A DNA stretch of 55,840 nt from Mesorhizobium sp. J18 (GCF_007829525.1 NZ_VLJP01000007.1:16724-72563); one strand, 5' to 3'. Positions 8,156 through 15,868 are shown, numbered from the stretch's first letter. Numbers and translations: made by a program. The notes: generated by a model not told the origin, from the sequence alone.

Positions 8156-9551
8156 CATCGCCGAGGAATGGTTCGGCACGGCGCGGCTGGCGCAGTATCC
8201 GGTCTGGCGGCCGGTTCTCGACACATGGATGATCGTCGGCGGGCGCGGCTCCGGCAAGACGCGGCTTGGGGCGGAATGGGTGAACGCGCTGGTGCGCGGC
8301 TACCCGCCCTTCACGGAAAAGGACAGGAAATACGGACAGATCGCATTGGTGGGCGAGACGCTGGGCGACGTGCGCGAGGTGATGATCGAGGGACCTTCCG
8401 GCATCCTGTCCATATCGCGCCGCAACCGGCCGCGCTACGAGCCGAGCCGTCGGCGGCTGGTCTGGCCGAACGGGGCGGTGGCGCAGGTCTTTTCCTCGGA
8501 AGACCCGGAGAGCTTGCGCGGGCCGCAATTCGATGCGGCCTGGTGCGACGAGCTTTCCAAATGGCGCAAGGGGGAAGAAACCTTCGACATGCTGCAATTC
8601 GGCCTGCGGCTGGGCATTCGTCCGCAGCAGCTCGTCACCACGACGCCGAAGCCGGTGCCCATGATGTGGCGGCTGATGGCGGACACTTCGGTGACGACGA
8701 CGCAGATGAAGACTGGAGACAATGCCGCGCATCTCTCTGCGGCCTTCCTGCGCACGGTGCGGCAGAAATATGCCGGTACGCGGCTCGGCCGCCAGGAACT
8801 CGACGGCGAAATGATCGAGGATCGCGAGGACGCGCTGTGGTCGCGGGCGCTGCTGGAAAGCGCCGTCGGCACGGGGCCGCTGGACTTGAGGCGGATCGTG
8901 GTGGCGGTGGACCCGCCGGCCGGATCGCGCCGGACGTCGGATGCCTGCGGCATTATCGTTGCCGCACTGGACGGGGCGGGCAGCGCGGTCGTGCTGCATG
9001 ACGGCACGATGCGCGCGGCGAAGCCGCAGGTCGCCAAGCCGCGCCCGCAGCGCTCGCCGGATCGGGAAAAATCCATCCATCGTCGTCGGACGCTCGCGGC
9101 AACTTGGCCCATGCCGCCTGTCATGGCCGGCATGCTCACAACCAGCCAAGTTGCCTATGCGCGCATCGTCGCGGATGAGGTTCACCGCACGGGCCGGTGC
9201 GAGCTGACGCTTGATGAGATCGCGGCGCGCGGCGGCATGTGCCGCAAGACGGCGAAGCGCGCTCAGGATCGCCTTGCCGAACTGGAATGGATCACGGTCG
9301 CGGAACGGCCGGTAGAAGGCCGCAAGCACCTGTCGAACGTCGTGCGCATCGTCTCGGGCGAATGGTCGACCTGGATCAAGATGGGGCCGAAGCCTCGCCC
9401 GATAGGGGGACATTCGTGTCCTACCACGGGAAACCAGTCATCTAAAACCTTCCACGTCGAGCCGGTTGAAAGGCAGCAAGGGGCTTATGAGGGGATGCGA
9501 TGGCGAAGCCGAGCGCAACCGGGAACGGGGAGGCGCTGCGATGCTGCTTGA
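8043..9551 (+). CDS. chimeric ORF: GTA-type large terminase ATPase fused to a phage helix-turn-helix protein
   Basis: Residues about 45-325 match GTA/phage large terminases: Walker A GGRGSGKTR (66-74), LVGETLGDVREVMIEGPSG, RGPQFDAAWCDE (Walker B, 160-170), VTTTPKPVP, and the first nuclease aspartate in VVAVDPPAGS (Asp290). The rest of the nuclease domain is missing. From about residue 335 (nt 9045) the protein is instead the C-terminal part of a rhizobial-prophage helix-turn-helix protein (RRRTLAATWPMPP, then CRKTAKRAQDRLAELEWITV, then VVRIVSGEW). The join is in frame and leaves one open frame of 502 codons. The product cannot package DNA as usual because the nuclease is lost. The start is uncertain: ATG 8043 or TTG 8106/8121, all overlapping the gene before. 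Confidence 0.75.
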   Translation: MQKWPPHSNASTIALSSLQLSLQARWLQENIGQELAPDIAEEWFGTARLAQYPVWRPVLDTWMIVGGRGSGKTRLGAEWVNALVRGYPPFTEKDRKYGQIALVGETLGDVREVMIEGPSGILSISRRNRPRYEPSRRRLVWPNGAVAQVFSSEDPESLRGPQFDAAWCDELSKWRKGEETFDMLQFGLRLGIRPQQLVTTTPKPVPMMWRLMADTSVTTTQMKTGDNAAHLSAAFLRTVRQKYAGTRLGRQELDGEMIEDREDALWSRALLESAVGTGPLDLRRIVVAVDPPAGSRRTSDACGIIVAALDGAGSAVVLHDGTMRAAKPQVAKPRPQRSPDREKSIHRRRTLAATWPMPPVMAGMLTTSQVAYARIVADEVHRTGRCELTLDEIAARGGMCRKTAKRAQDRLAELEWITVAERPVEGRKHLSNVVRIVSGEWSTWIKMGPKPRPIGGHSCPTTGNQSSKTFHVEPVERQQGAYEGMRWRSRAQPGTGRRCDAA

Positions 9552-9723
9552 AACCCGAAGGCCGGTGCCAGACGGGCGGCAACTGTCGATCCTGCTGGAC
9601 GAGTATGCGCGCCAGATAGAGCGGCTGGCACCGTCGCCGCGCTGGCCTGAGCGCTTCCACGAGGACAAGAGTGAGATCGTGGCCGGGCTGCTGAGGCTGG
9701 CAAGCGAGGTGCGCCGTGGCTGA
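9541..9723 (+). CDS. small phage protein of unknown function (60 aa)
   Basis: The frame is open from 9466, but ATG 9541 has GGGGAGG nearby and gives a 60-residue protein (MLLETRRPVPDGRQLSILLD...). It begins inside the 3' end of the preceding chimeric ORF in another frame and overlaps the GTG of the HNH gene by 8 bp, a spacing typical of phage operons. It is charged and helical, with no recognised domain. Short proteins in this position occur between the helix-turn-helix gene and the HNH gene of rhizobial prophages, so I take it as intact cargo of the second phage. Confidence 0.5.
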   Translation: MLLETRRPVPDGRQLSILLDEYARQIERLAPSPRWPERFHEDKSEIVAGLLRLASEVRRG

Positions 9724-10888
9724 CTGGCCCTACAACACAAGGAACTGGCGGCGGCTCAGGCTGGCGAAGCTTGCCGTGAACCCACTGTGCTACGCATGCG
9801 AATTGCGCGGCCGCGCGGTGCAGGCCGTGGCCGTCGACCATGTGAAGGCTATCAATGCCGGCGGCGATCCTTTCCCTTCGCTCGATGAACTGATGAGCCT
9901 CTGCGAACGCTGCCACAATGAGAAGACCAAGGCGATTGCCGTCATGTCGGAGCTGGTCGATTACGGCTTGCGCGTCCAGTCTGGCGACATCGAGGATCCT
10001 TCGTTTCACCTGACGCTCTACGCCGCGCCGCAGGACGCCGATCCGTGGGAGCCGTCGACCTGGCGGCTGGCGAACCCTGCGATCGGCGATTTCCGATCGC
10101 TTGAAGACGTGCAGCGGCAGGCCGGGCAGGCGCGGCTTGTGCCGTCGAAGGAAGCGGCGTTTCGCAACCTGATCCTCAACCAGCGGGTTTCCGCCGTCTC
10201 GCGCTTCATCCACAAGGCAGAATGGGACGCCTGCGGCGGCGCGGTCGACATGGCCGCGCTCGACGGCCGCGAATGCTATGCCGGCCTCGACCTGGGCGCG
10301 ACCCGCGACCTGACCGCCTTCGTCATGGTGTTTCCCGACGAAAAGGGCCGCTATGACGTGCTGGCGCGGTTCTTCATGCCGGAAGCCAACATCGAGGACC
10401 GATCGAACGAGGACCGCGTGCCCTACGATCTATGGGCGAAGCAGGGGCATATCACCCTCATTCCCGGCGCGACGATCGATCCGGGCTTCGTCGCGGACGT
10501 GCTGGCGAACGCGGCTTCCCGCTACAACATGCAGGCGCTCGCCTATGACCGCTGGCGCATCGAAGACCTGAAACGCGAGTTGGGGCTGATCGGCGCGGTG
10601 TTGCCGCTCCAGCCGTTCGGGCAGGGCTTCAAAGATTTCTCGCCGGCCGTCGACATGCTCGAAAGGTGTGTGGCCGAAAAGCTGTTGCGGCACGGCGGCA
10701 ACCCGGTGCTCAACATGTGCGCCGCGAACGCCGTGGTCACGCGCGATCCGGCCGGCGGGCGCAAGCTCGACAAATCGAAGGCGGCAGGCCGGATCGACGG
10801 GCTTGTAGCGCTGACGATGGCGCTCAGTATCTCGAAACGGCACGAGCCGGAAGCGTTGCCGGCGTGCCTGGCTGAACTGGTCGCCTAA
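9716..10888 (+). CDS. chimeric ORF: HNH endonuclease fused to C-terminal half of an HK97-type large terminase
   Basis: Residues 1-72 are a phage HNH nuclease: zinc Cys pair CYAC (25-28), AVDHVKAINAGGDPF with His42, and CERCHNEKT (63-71). From about residue 75 the protein is a large terminase without its ATPase half: VDYGLRVQSGDIEDPSFHLTL cut short here as VDYGLRVQSG then DPSFHLTLYAA, then DPWEPSTWRLANPA, the nuclease motif YAGLDLGATRDLTAF, LAYDRWRIEDL, and the end motif DGLVALTMAL. In normal phages HNH, small terminase and large terminase are separate genes; a deletion near nt 9935 joined them in frame. Start is GTG 9716. The stop overlaps that of the opposite-strand gene. The nuclease domain may still fold. 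Confidence 0.78.
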   Translation: MADWPYNTRNWRRLRLAKLAVNPLCYACELRGRAVQAVAVDHVKAINAGGDPFPSLDELMSLCERCHNEKTKAIAVMSELVDYGLRVQSGDIEDPSFHLTLYAAPQDADPWEPSTWRLANPAIGDFRSLEDVQRQAGQARLVPSKEAAFRNLILNQRVSAVSRFIHKAEWDACGGAVDMAALDGRECYAGLDLGATRDLTAFVMVFPDEKGRYDVLARFFMPEANIEDRSNEDRVPYDLWAKQGHITLIPGATIDPGFVADVLANAASRYNMQALAYDRWRIEDLKRELGLIGAVLPLQPFGQGFKDFSPAVDMLERCVAEKLLRHGGNPVLNMCAANAVVTRDPAGGRKLDKSKAAGRIDGLVALTMALSISKRHEPEALPACLAELVA

Positions 10889-11316
10889 AGGCCGTTCCAT
10901 CCATCGTCTAGATAGCTACCGCGACGATTGCGGAGCTTTGCGTTCATCTCCGCCATTTCACGGCTCTGCTCATCCCTTATGCGTTTTTCGCGTTCCTTGT
11001 CCCCATCGGGTAGACGCACGGGCACGCTGAAGCTGATGCGATTTGCGGAGCCTGCTGTATGTCCCGCACCGCCTTCGACACCGACTCCGAAAACGCTCAG
11101 CTTCGCGCCTGCTCCACCTTTTGTTTCGGCTGTCACAGAAACGTCGAAGTCAACTCGCGTTGCGACGCCAAAGGTGCCGACATTAACAAGATGGCCGCCG
11201 AATTCAGCGCCAGCCATTGCGGCATTCACGTTCGCACCGTCTTCACGACCCTGGGCGATCCTAACACCCTCAACGATCTGAGAGAGTGTTTCAGCTACGA
11301 AATCCTTCAGCTCCAT
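10885..11316 (-). CDS. uncharacterised protein, probable prophage cargo, opposite strand
   Basis: The frame opens at 11334 (MGKRDR...), but GAGG lies about eight bases before the ATG at 11316, giving 143 residues starting MELKDFVAETLSQIVEGV. An amphipathic N-terminal helix is followed by a beta-rich core (VDFDVSVTAETKGG, LSVFGVGVEG, RISFSVPVRLP) and a charged helical tail. I recall a widespread uncharacterised bacterial family with this layout, somewhat like the trypsin-co-occurring (Trypco2) domain, but cannot name it with certainty. It is the only gene in reverse orientation among the second phage's genes and its stop overlaps the terminase stop. That is the usual look of an accessory (moron) gene. 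Confidence 0.6.
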   Translation of the reverse strand: MELKDFVAETLSQIVEGVRIAQGREDGANVNAAMAGAEFGGHLVNVGTFGVATRVDFDVSVTAETKGGAGAKLSVFGVGVEGGAGHTAGSANRISFSVPVRLPDGDKEREKRIRDEQSREMAEMNAKLRNRRGSYLDDGWNGL

Positions 11317-11378
11317 CCTGTCCCTCTTTCCCATCGCGCGTTGACCTTACTGGCGAATAGGCGCAAGTTGCTCGCACC

Positions 11379-11402
11379 GGTCGGGCGCGCCAACGCCCGA
11401 CC
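11379..11402. repeat. 9-bp perfect hairpin between divergent genes
   Basis: GGTCGGGCG (11379-11387) and CGCCCGACC (11394-11402) are exact inverse complements around CGCCAA. No T-run follows, so it is not a clear terminator. It sits between the reverse-strand cargo gene and the forward 140-residue gene and may be an operator or an mRNA structure. Confidence 0.4.
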
Positions 11403-11437
11403 GGCACTTGTCCAACGAAGCCTTGGAGGGGCCTCGC

Positions 11438-11500
11438 GTGACCGACTCATCGAATACCACGAATCTGTCTGTCGTCCCTCCATTGCGTGAGCGCACCTAG
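11438..11500 (+). CDS. possible 20-codon leader ORF upstream of the 140-aa gene
   Basis: GTG at 11438 is preceded by GGAGGGG (spacing six) and opens a frame of 20 codons (VTDSSNTTNLSVVPPLRERT) ending with TAG at 11498-11500. AGGAGG for the next gene overlaps that stop, and the next ATG is 12 nt later. This could be a leader peptide, a translational-coupling ORF, or the leftover 5' end of a deleted gene. The evidence is only the ribosome-binding site and spacing. Confidence 0.3.
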   Translation: MTDSSNTTNLSVVPPLRERT

Positions 11501-11512
11501 GAGGAACTACAC

Positions 11513-11935
11513 ATGGCCAGCACCGCTATCAGGGCAGGAGGCAATGTCTTCGACTTGCCACCGCCCTACGCCAAGACCTTGCCTCTGAGTAGAGCAGGGA
11601 AATTTCTGCTTCCGATCCGAGTTCATACCGACCTCGTGGGAGGGCCTGTCCATGATCGACGGTACAGGGTCGAAGATGTTCTCGTAGACCCAGATGCAGA
11701 ACTTGAAGATGGTTGCCTCATAGTCGCTCAATTCTCAGGCGGCGCACCACATTTGATGGGCTACGAGGGGTTCACCGGCCGCGATCATAACGGACGGTTC
11801 GTTCCGGCTGGCGATCCCAAAGAATGCTATACGCTCTCCTGTGGGCTGCGCGTCGCACGCTCGGAAAAGCTGCAGATTGTTCGCATTCTCGGCCGCTATG
11901 TAGGCGGGCCGCGCCGTGTTCCTGTATTGGGCTGA
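11513..11935 (+). CDS. uncharacterised protein, weakly like an S24-type peptidase/regulator C-terminal domain
   Basis: A 140-residue protein with a strong AGGAGG ribosome-binding site. No family is recognised with confidence. The second half (LEDGCLIVAQFSGG, YEGFTG, YTLSCGLRVA and the last strands LQIVRILGRYVGGPRRVP) follows the strand order of LexA/phage-repressor C-terminal domains, which end in an I-x-G-x-V-V-G-x-x-R motif. I see no helix-turn-helix and no clear catalytic Ser/Lys pair, so an inactive derivative or an unrelated beta fold are equally possible. Codon use looks less GC-biased than the flanking core genes. It lies between the cargo gene and the early-type phage genes. Confidence 0.5.
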   Translation: MASTAIRAGGNVFDLPPPYAKTLPLSRAGKFLLPIRVHTDLVGGPVHDRRYRVEDVLVDPDAELEDGCLIVAQFSGGAPHLMGYEGFTGRDHNGRFVPAGDPKECYTLSCGLRVARSEKLQIVRILGRYVGGPRRVPVLG

Positions 11936-11963
11936 ATGAGCAATCCACAATTATAACATAGCG

Positions 11964-11981
11964 CACAAGGTTTATCTTGTG
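11964..11981. promoter_or_regulatory. 18-bp inverted repeat upstream of phage early-type genes
   Basis: CACAAG (11964-11969) and CTTGTG (11976-11981) are perfect inverse complements around GTTTAT in an AT-rich 100-bp gap before the gene at 12036. The size and position fit a phage repressor operator. No cognate repressor gene is evident in the window. Confidence 0.4.
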
Positions 11982-12035
11982 ATTTGAAACCGAGCCTGCT
12001 AGGTTTTGCTGACGAACATGGCAGGCTCGATCTAG

Positions 12036-12782
12036 ATGGCAGGGACGGCAGCAGACTTGGTGAGGGCGCTTAGTGCCAGTGTGCGTATGCCCTTCTCGAC
12101 GGTGGAGGCTTACGCGCTGACGCTGAGCCGCATTGGCTGGTGGGAACGCACTAAACGCGGACGGGGTGCCCGTAAAAAGACAGACAGGGACGCCGCAAAG
12201 CTTCTCTTGGCGATCCTTTCGGCCGGGCCAACCGATCTGCCGAATTTCTTCCTGCAATACGCCAACATGCATGTTGCGCCGGGTCAGAAGCACTCGAAAT
12301 TGGTCGCGATCCTCCGCCGCGAAATGGAACTCGCCGAAGATGCGAAGTTCTTTGATTTTGCGGCGGCATTCGTTCGTTTGTACCGTCTCGGCGAAACCGG
12401 CCGCGTGATCTGGCATTCGCCTATGCCGGAAGGCTTCTACGGCGAGGGCGCGGCTGACGTGCCGGGTCTGGAAATGCGCGTGAAGGGTCCGGTGCCGATG
12501 GGCACCTTTACTTTCACGCTGGCGCATTCCGTGGTCGACGAACTCACGGCCGATGGCGATGACCAGGCCGACTATCTTGGCCCGCAGAAGATCGAGTTCG
12601 TGCACGAGTTCCTGGGCATGATGGCCGACGCCAAGGCGGACGGCCGGTCGACTGAACAGATGGCATTCGGCAATGCCTATCAGGCCGTCATGTCGGAAGC
12701 TTCCGGTGTCGGATTTGAGCGATTTGTTGGCGGTTCGGAATTCGCCGCCGTGGCTGCTGCCATGAGTGAGGCAGGCGAATGA
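12036..12782 (+). CDS. phage protein of unknown function (248 aa)
   Basis: A 248-residue protein I recognise only as the type found in early regions of rhizobial prophages. The N-terminus (AADLVRALSASVRMPFSTVEAYALTL) looks like a DNA-binding helix-turn-helix, followed by a basic segment (RTKRGRGARKKTDRDAAK). The C-terminal half is mixed and ends with several Ala-rich helices. It overlaps the following 98-residue gene by the ATGA arrangement, so the two are co-translated. No catalytic motif is visible. It seems intact in length and frame, unlike most of the phage genes around it. Confidence 0.6.
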   Translation: MAGTAADLVRALSASVRMPFSTVEAYALTLSRIGWWERTKRGRGARKKTDRDAAKLLLAILSAGPTDLPNFFLQYANMHVAPGQKHSKLVAILRREMELAEDAKFFDFAAAFVRLYRLGETGRVIWHSPMPEGFYGEGAADVPGLEMRVKGPVPMGTFTFTLAHSVVDELTADGDDQADYLGPQKIEFVHEFLGMMADAKADGRSTEQMAFGNAYQAVMSEASGVGFERFVGGSEFAAVAAAMSEAGE

Positions 12783-13075
12783 GCGGCCGGAAAGAATGGG
12801 CCGGCGTGCCGCCGGCAAAGACGGTGGAAATCGCCGATCGCTACGAAGCCGCTTGCCTCGTGGCGATGCGGCGCGCCAGCCAGCTCGAAAGTGACGACGC
12901 GAAGTTCGCGGTGCGGTTCTGCGACATGCGCAAGGGTATCTGGGCCGGTGTCGCTCAGGAGCTTCGTGATCTTGGCTGTCCCGAAAAGAACGTGGCCGGC
13001 GAAGTCGCCAGCATCGTGAATTTCGCGGCCCGGAAGCGCGGCCTTGCGGGGCTGCCGGCAAAGGGCCGCGCATGA
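12779..13075 (+). CDS. small phage protein of unknown function (98 aa)
   Basis: A 98-residue, helical protein (MSGRKEWAGVPPAKTVEIAD...) starting at the ATG of an ATGA overlap with the gene upstream, hence one operon. It has no recognised domain and no membrane or signal segment. The stop is followed by 163 bp with no gene but with several hairpins before the capsid start. A role in phage early functions is inferred only from its partner. Confidence 0.55.
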   Translation: MSGRKEWAGVPPAKTVEIADRYEAACLVAMRRASQLESDDAKFAVRFCDMRKGIWAGVAQELRDLGCPEKNVAGEVASIVNFAARKRGLAGLPAKGRA

Positions 13076-13107
13076 TCCACAGGAATTTTATCCTCTCCCT
13101 GAATTCA

Positions 13108-13213
13108 CGGCGCATCATGTGCGCCGCGATGCCCCGTCGTGAGACGGCACTTCCCAGCGCTGAACGTCGTGAGACGCCCGGCCCGATGGACCCTAAACCC
13201 GCCGTGAGGCGGC
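13108..13213 (+). ncRNA. cluster of hairpins, three with GTGA tetraloops, in the capsid 5' leader
   Basis: A 7-bp stem with loop TCATG (13108-13126) is followed by three stems closed by GTGA, which is a GNRA-type tetraloop: CCGTC/GACGG (13134-13147), CGTC/GACG (13165-13176) and CCGCC/GGCGG (13199-13212). The last ends about 25 nt before the capsid ATG, so it would sit in the mRNA leader. Repeated identical loops on changed stems (compensating pairs in the third stem) suggest selected RNA structure, perhaps a protein-binding or translation-control element for the coat gene. The family is not identified. Confidence 0.5.
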
Positions 13214-13238
13214 ACAACCCCTAGATGGAGAAACGGCA

Positions 13239-13865
13239 ATGCCGAGACTGCACGACCTGAAAGAGCAGCGCGCCGCCAAGATCGCGGAAATGCGGGCGAT
13301 CAACGATAAGGCGATGAACGACAACCGCGACCTCGACGACAGCGAGCGCACGAAGTTCGACGCCCTGGACAAGGAAACCCGCTCGATCGGTGAACAGATC
13401 GACCGCGCCGAACGGCTCGCTACCTTTGAACGCATCGAGGCGGCCGGCGAGCAGATCGACGGCGGCGAAATGCGCCGCGAATTGCGCAACTATTCGCTCG
13501 CCAAGGCGGCGACCGAAAGCCTCGCCGGCAAGCTGACCGGCCTCGAGGGCGAGGTGCATCAGGAATTGTCGAAGGGTCGTGAGACGCGCGGCCTGATGGT
13601 TCCGACCGAAATCCTGCTGGGCGGCGCGGAAACCCGCGCGATCACCACCACTACGCCCGTCGGCAATGCGCTGTCGGGATCGCGCACCCGCTCGATCACG
13701 GGCGCATCTTCCTCGACCACGAGCGCCGCCGGCTCGACGGTTGCTCCGGCTCCGGTTTCAGTCGAAAAGACCAGCCTGCCCGCATCCTCCCGCACCGCCA
13801 GCCCGAAGAGGTCGCAGACCGGCTCCAGTGCTGCCCGCGCCGTGCCCGGATCGGCCACGACATAA
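13239..13865 (+). pseudogene. HK97-type major capsid protein, N-terminal fragment with aberrant tail
   Basis: Residues 1-140 look like the start of an HK97-family capsid protein: a charged coiled-coil scaffolding (delta) region (LKEQRAAKIAEMRAIND ... ALDKETRSIGEQIDRAER) and then ETRGLMVPTEILLGGAETR, the usual lead-in to the mature coat domain. At about nt 13658 it runs into the reverse strand of the inverted g15-like gene, so the last 68 residues are antisense nonsense rich in Ser/Ala/Thr. The coat fold itself is absent. The sequence differs from GTA capsids and belongs to the second phage. Portal and protease, normally upstream, are missing. Confidence 0.75.
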
Positions 13866-15868
13866 CCGGCAAGCGAGCCCTCCGCCCCGTCCGTATCCGC
13901 CGCCGACAGGCCGAAATCGGCAAGAATCGCATTGATGAGATCGTCCACCGCGACCCCGCTCAGCCGGCCGTTCAGCCAATGGCCGCACGACCAGTTCCGT
14001 CCATCGCTCCACACGTCGCCATGGAGCGGAAAAGCCGGAAACGGCCGCGCATCCCAGGCCCAGACGCAGATCGAGCCCGGATCGACCATGCGCCCGCCAT
14101 AGAGGTTCGAGACGGGATTGACGGCTGCATCCTCCGAAGACCAATGACCGTAATGCGCCGCAAGAAACCGCCGCTGCGCCAGATCCGACATGCCGCCGCT
14201 GGAGAAATAGGGCGCGGCGTTCTCGGAGGATTTCGGGTCGGGAAAGACATTCGGCTGGTTCGGTCCCTTGTCCACCGCCGCACAGCCGATCTCGGTGAAG
14301 ATCACAGGCTTGGATTTCGGAACCCATGCTGTCGGGTCCGCAGCCTCCACGCCGCCTATGCGGTCGAAATGCGGGTTCGACCACCAGCTTGCAATATCCT
14401 TGTAGCGATAGACCCAGGGCTTGCCATGGGCGCCGTCGGTGATCGGCGTCCGCCGTCTCTCCGGCCGGTCCCCGGCATCTGCATAGAACCAGTCGTAGCC
14501 CTCGCCCGATGTGATCATGCGGCGCAGGCCCGCCGCGTCATAAGGACCGAGAAAGCCGTCCGGATTGCCGCCGGCATGGTCGGCGTCGCGCCAGTCGGAG
14601 AGCGGCATGTAATTGTCGATGCCGACCGCATCCACCGCATCATGCGCCCAGAGCGGATCGAGATGAAAGAAGACGTCGCCGCTGCCATCCTGTGGCTGAT
14701 GGCCGAAATATTCGCTCCAGTCGGCGCCGTAGGTGATCAGCGTTTCCTGACCGAGCACGCCGCGCACCTCGCCCGCGAGTTCGGCCAGCACCTCGACGAA
14801 AGGAAAGCGGTTTTCCCCGTCGCGCAGCACCGTCAGCCCGCGCAGTTCGGAACCGATCAGAAAACCGTCCACGCCGCCAGCCGCTTCCGCGAGCTTCGCG
14901 TAATGGAGAAGAAACCGCCGATAACCCCAGTCGTCGGCATCGCCTGTGAAACGCACTTCCTCATCCGTCGCCGCGAAATCCGAAAGCCGCGCCTGGCCCG
15001 CAAAAGCCTCGACCTGCATGCGCGCCGCAGCCGCCTTGTCAGCAGAGCCGGTCGCGCCCGGCGCCGGATCGCAGGTGATGCGCCCGCGCCAGGGATAGGC
15101 TGGCTGCGAAGCCCCGCCATAGGGGTTCGGCAGCATGTTTTCCGCCGGCACGTCCATCATGACAAAGGGATAGAGCGTCACTTTCAGGCCGCGCGCCCGG
15201 ATCAGCTTTATCGCTTCAATCACGGAAGCGTCGGACGGCGTTCCGCCATAGGCCGGCCCGCCCTCGCTCATGGAGACCACCGGCACCTCATCGCGCGCAA
15301 GGCCCGAGACCGTCCACGTCTCCGACAGCCCTTCCGGGTCGTTCTGCGTCACCATCGGCCGCAGCCTGCAATGGCCCGCGCGCAGGTCGTCGCCGAACCA
15401 GGTGACCACCAGCGCCACGGCCTCCAGCCTCGGGCACAGCGCCTGCAACTCGTCCAGCGAGGCCTCGATGTCGCTCGCCGCAGAAAGCATGTGCCGGTTG
15501 ACCATGACATCCTCGCCTGGCCGCACCGTCAGCTTCACCGGTCTGGGCAGGAGGCCGTATTCCGTCGAGCCGGGAATCAGTGCAACGGAACGGATCTGCC
15601 CGTTGAGCGCGCCCACCGGCCGCATCACCTCGAACTGGAACTGCGGAATCCGCCTTCCATAGTCGTCGATTGGAAAGCGTTCGATGACCACATAGGCCGT
15701 GCCGCGATAGGCGGGCGCATTGCCCTCTCCCTGCTTGGCCTCGATCAGCGGGTCCGGCATCTGGTCGCCGGTCCCGCGATGCACGCGGATTCCCTCGGAA
15801 ACGGGATTGCAACTCAACTGGCGCGTCGGCCCCGCCGGCTTCGACATTTCCGACGCGCATTTCGTCAT
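13559..15868 (-). pseudogene. inverted internal segment of GTA g15-like TIM-barrel tail/host-specificity protein
   Basis: Genuine sequence runs from about 15787 down to about 13660. It starts in mid-protein with IRVHRGTGDQMPDPLIEAK and AYRGTAYVVIERFPIDDYG, continues through the TIM-barrel/glycoside-hydrolase-like domain (LIRARGLKVTLYPFVMMD, GFLIGSELRGL, VDAVGIDNYMPLSDW, KPVIFTEIGCAAVDKG) and the phage-tail domain, and stops at RDPDSALPT. The normal N-terminal ~300 residues are missing. The first 27 and last ~31 codons of the open frame are antisense to flanking genes. In GTA clusters g15 is co-oriented with the terminase; here the segment is opposite both to the terminase fragment and to its own 3' end at 15795. 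Confidence 0.82.

Noticed and set aside
11772-13217. 481-codon minus-strand frame across the phage early-type genes
   Set aside because: Arg/His-rich shadow; the plus-strand genes have an ATGA overlap and better composition.
13573-13588. Possible fifth GTGA hairpin inside the capsid coding region
   Set aside because: Only a 3-bp stem (GTC/GAC); the sequence is explained by coding for the conserved GRETRG stretch.
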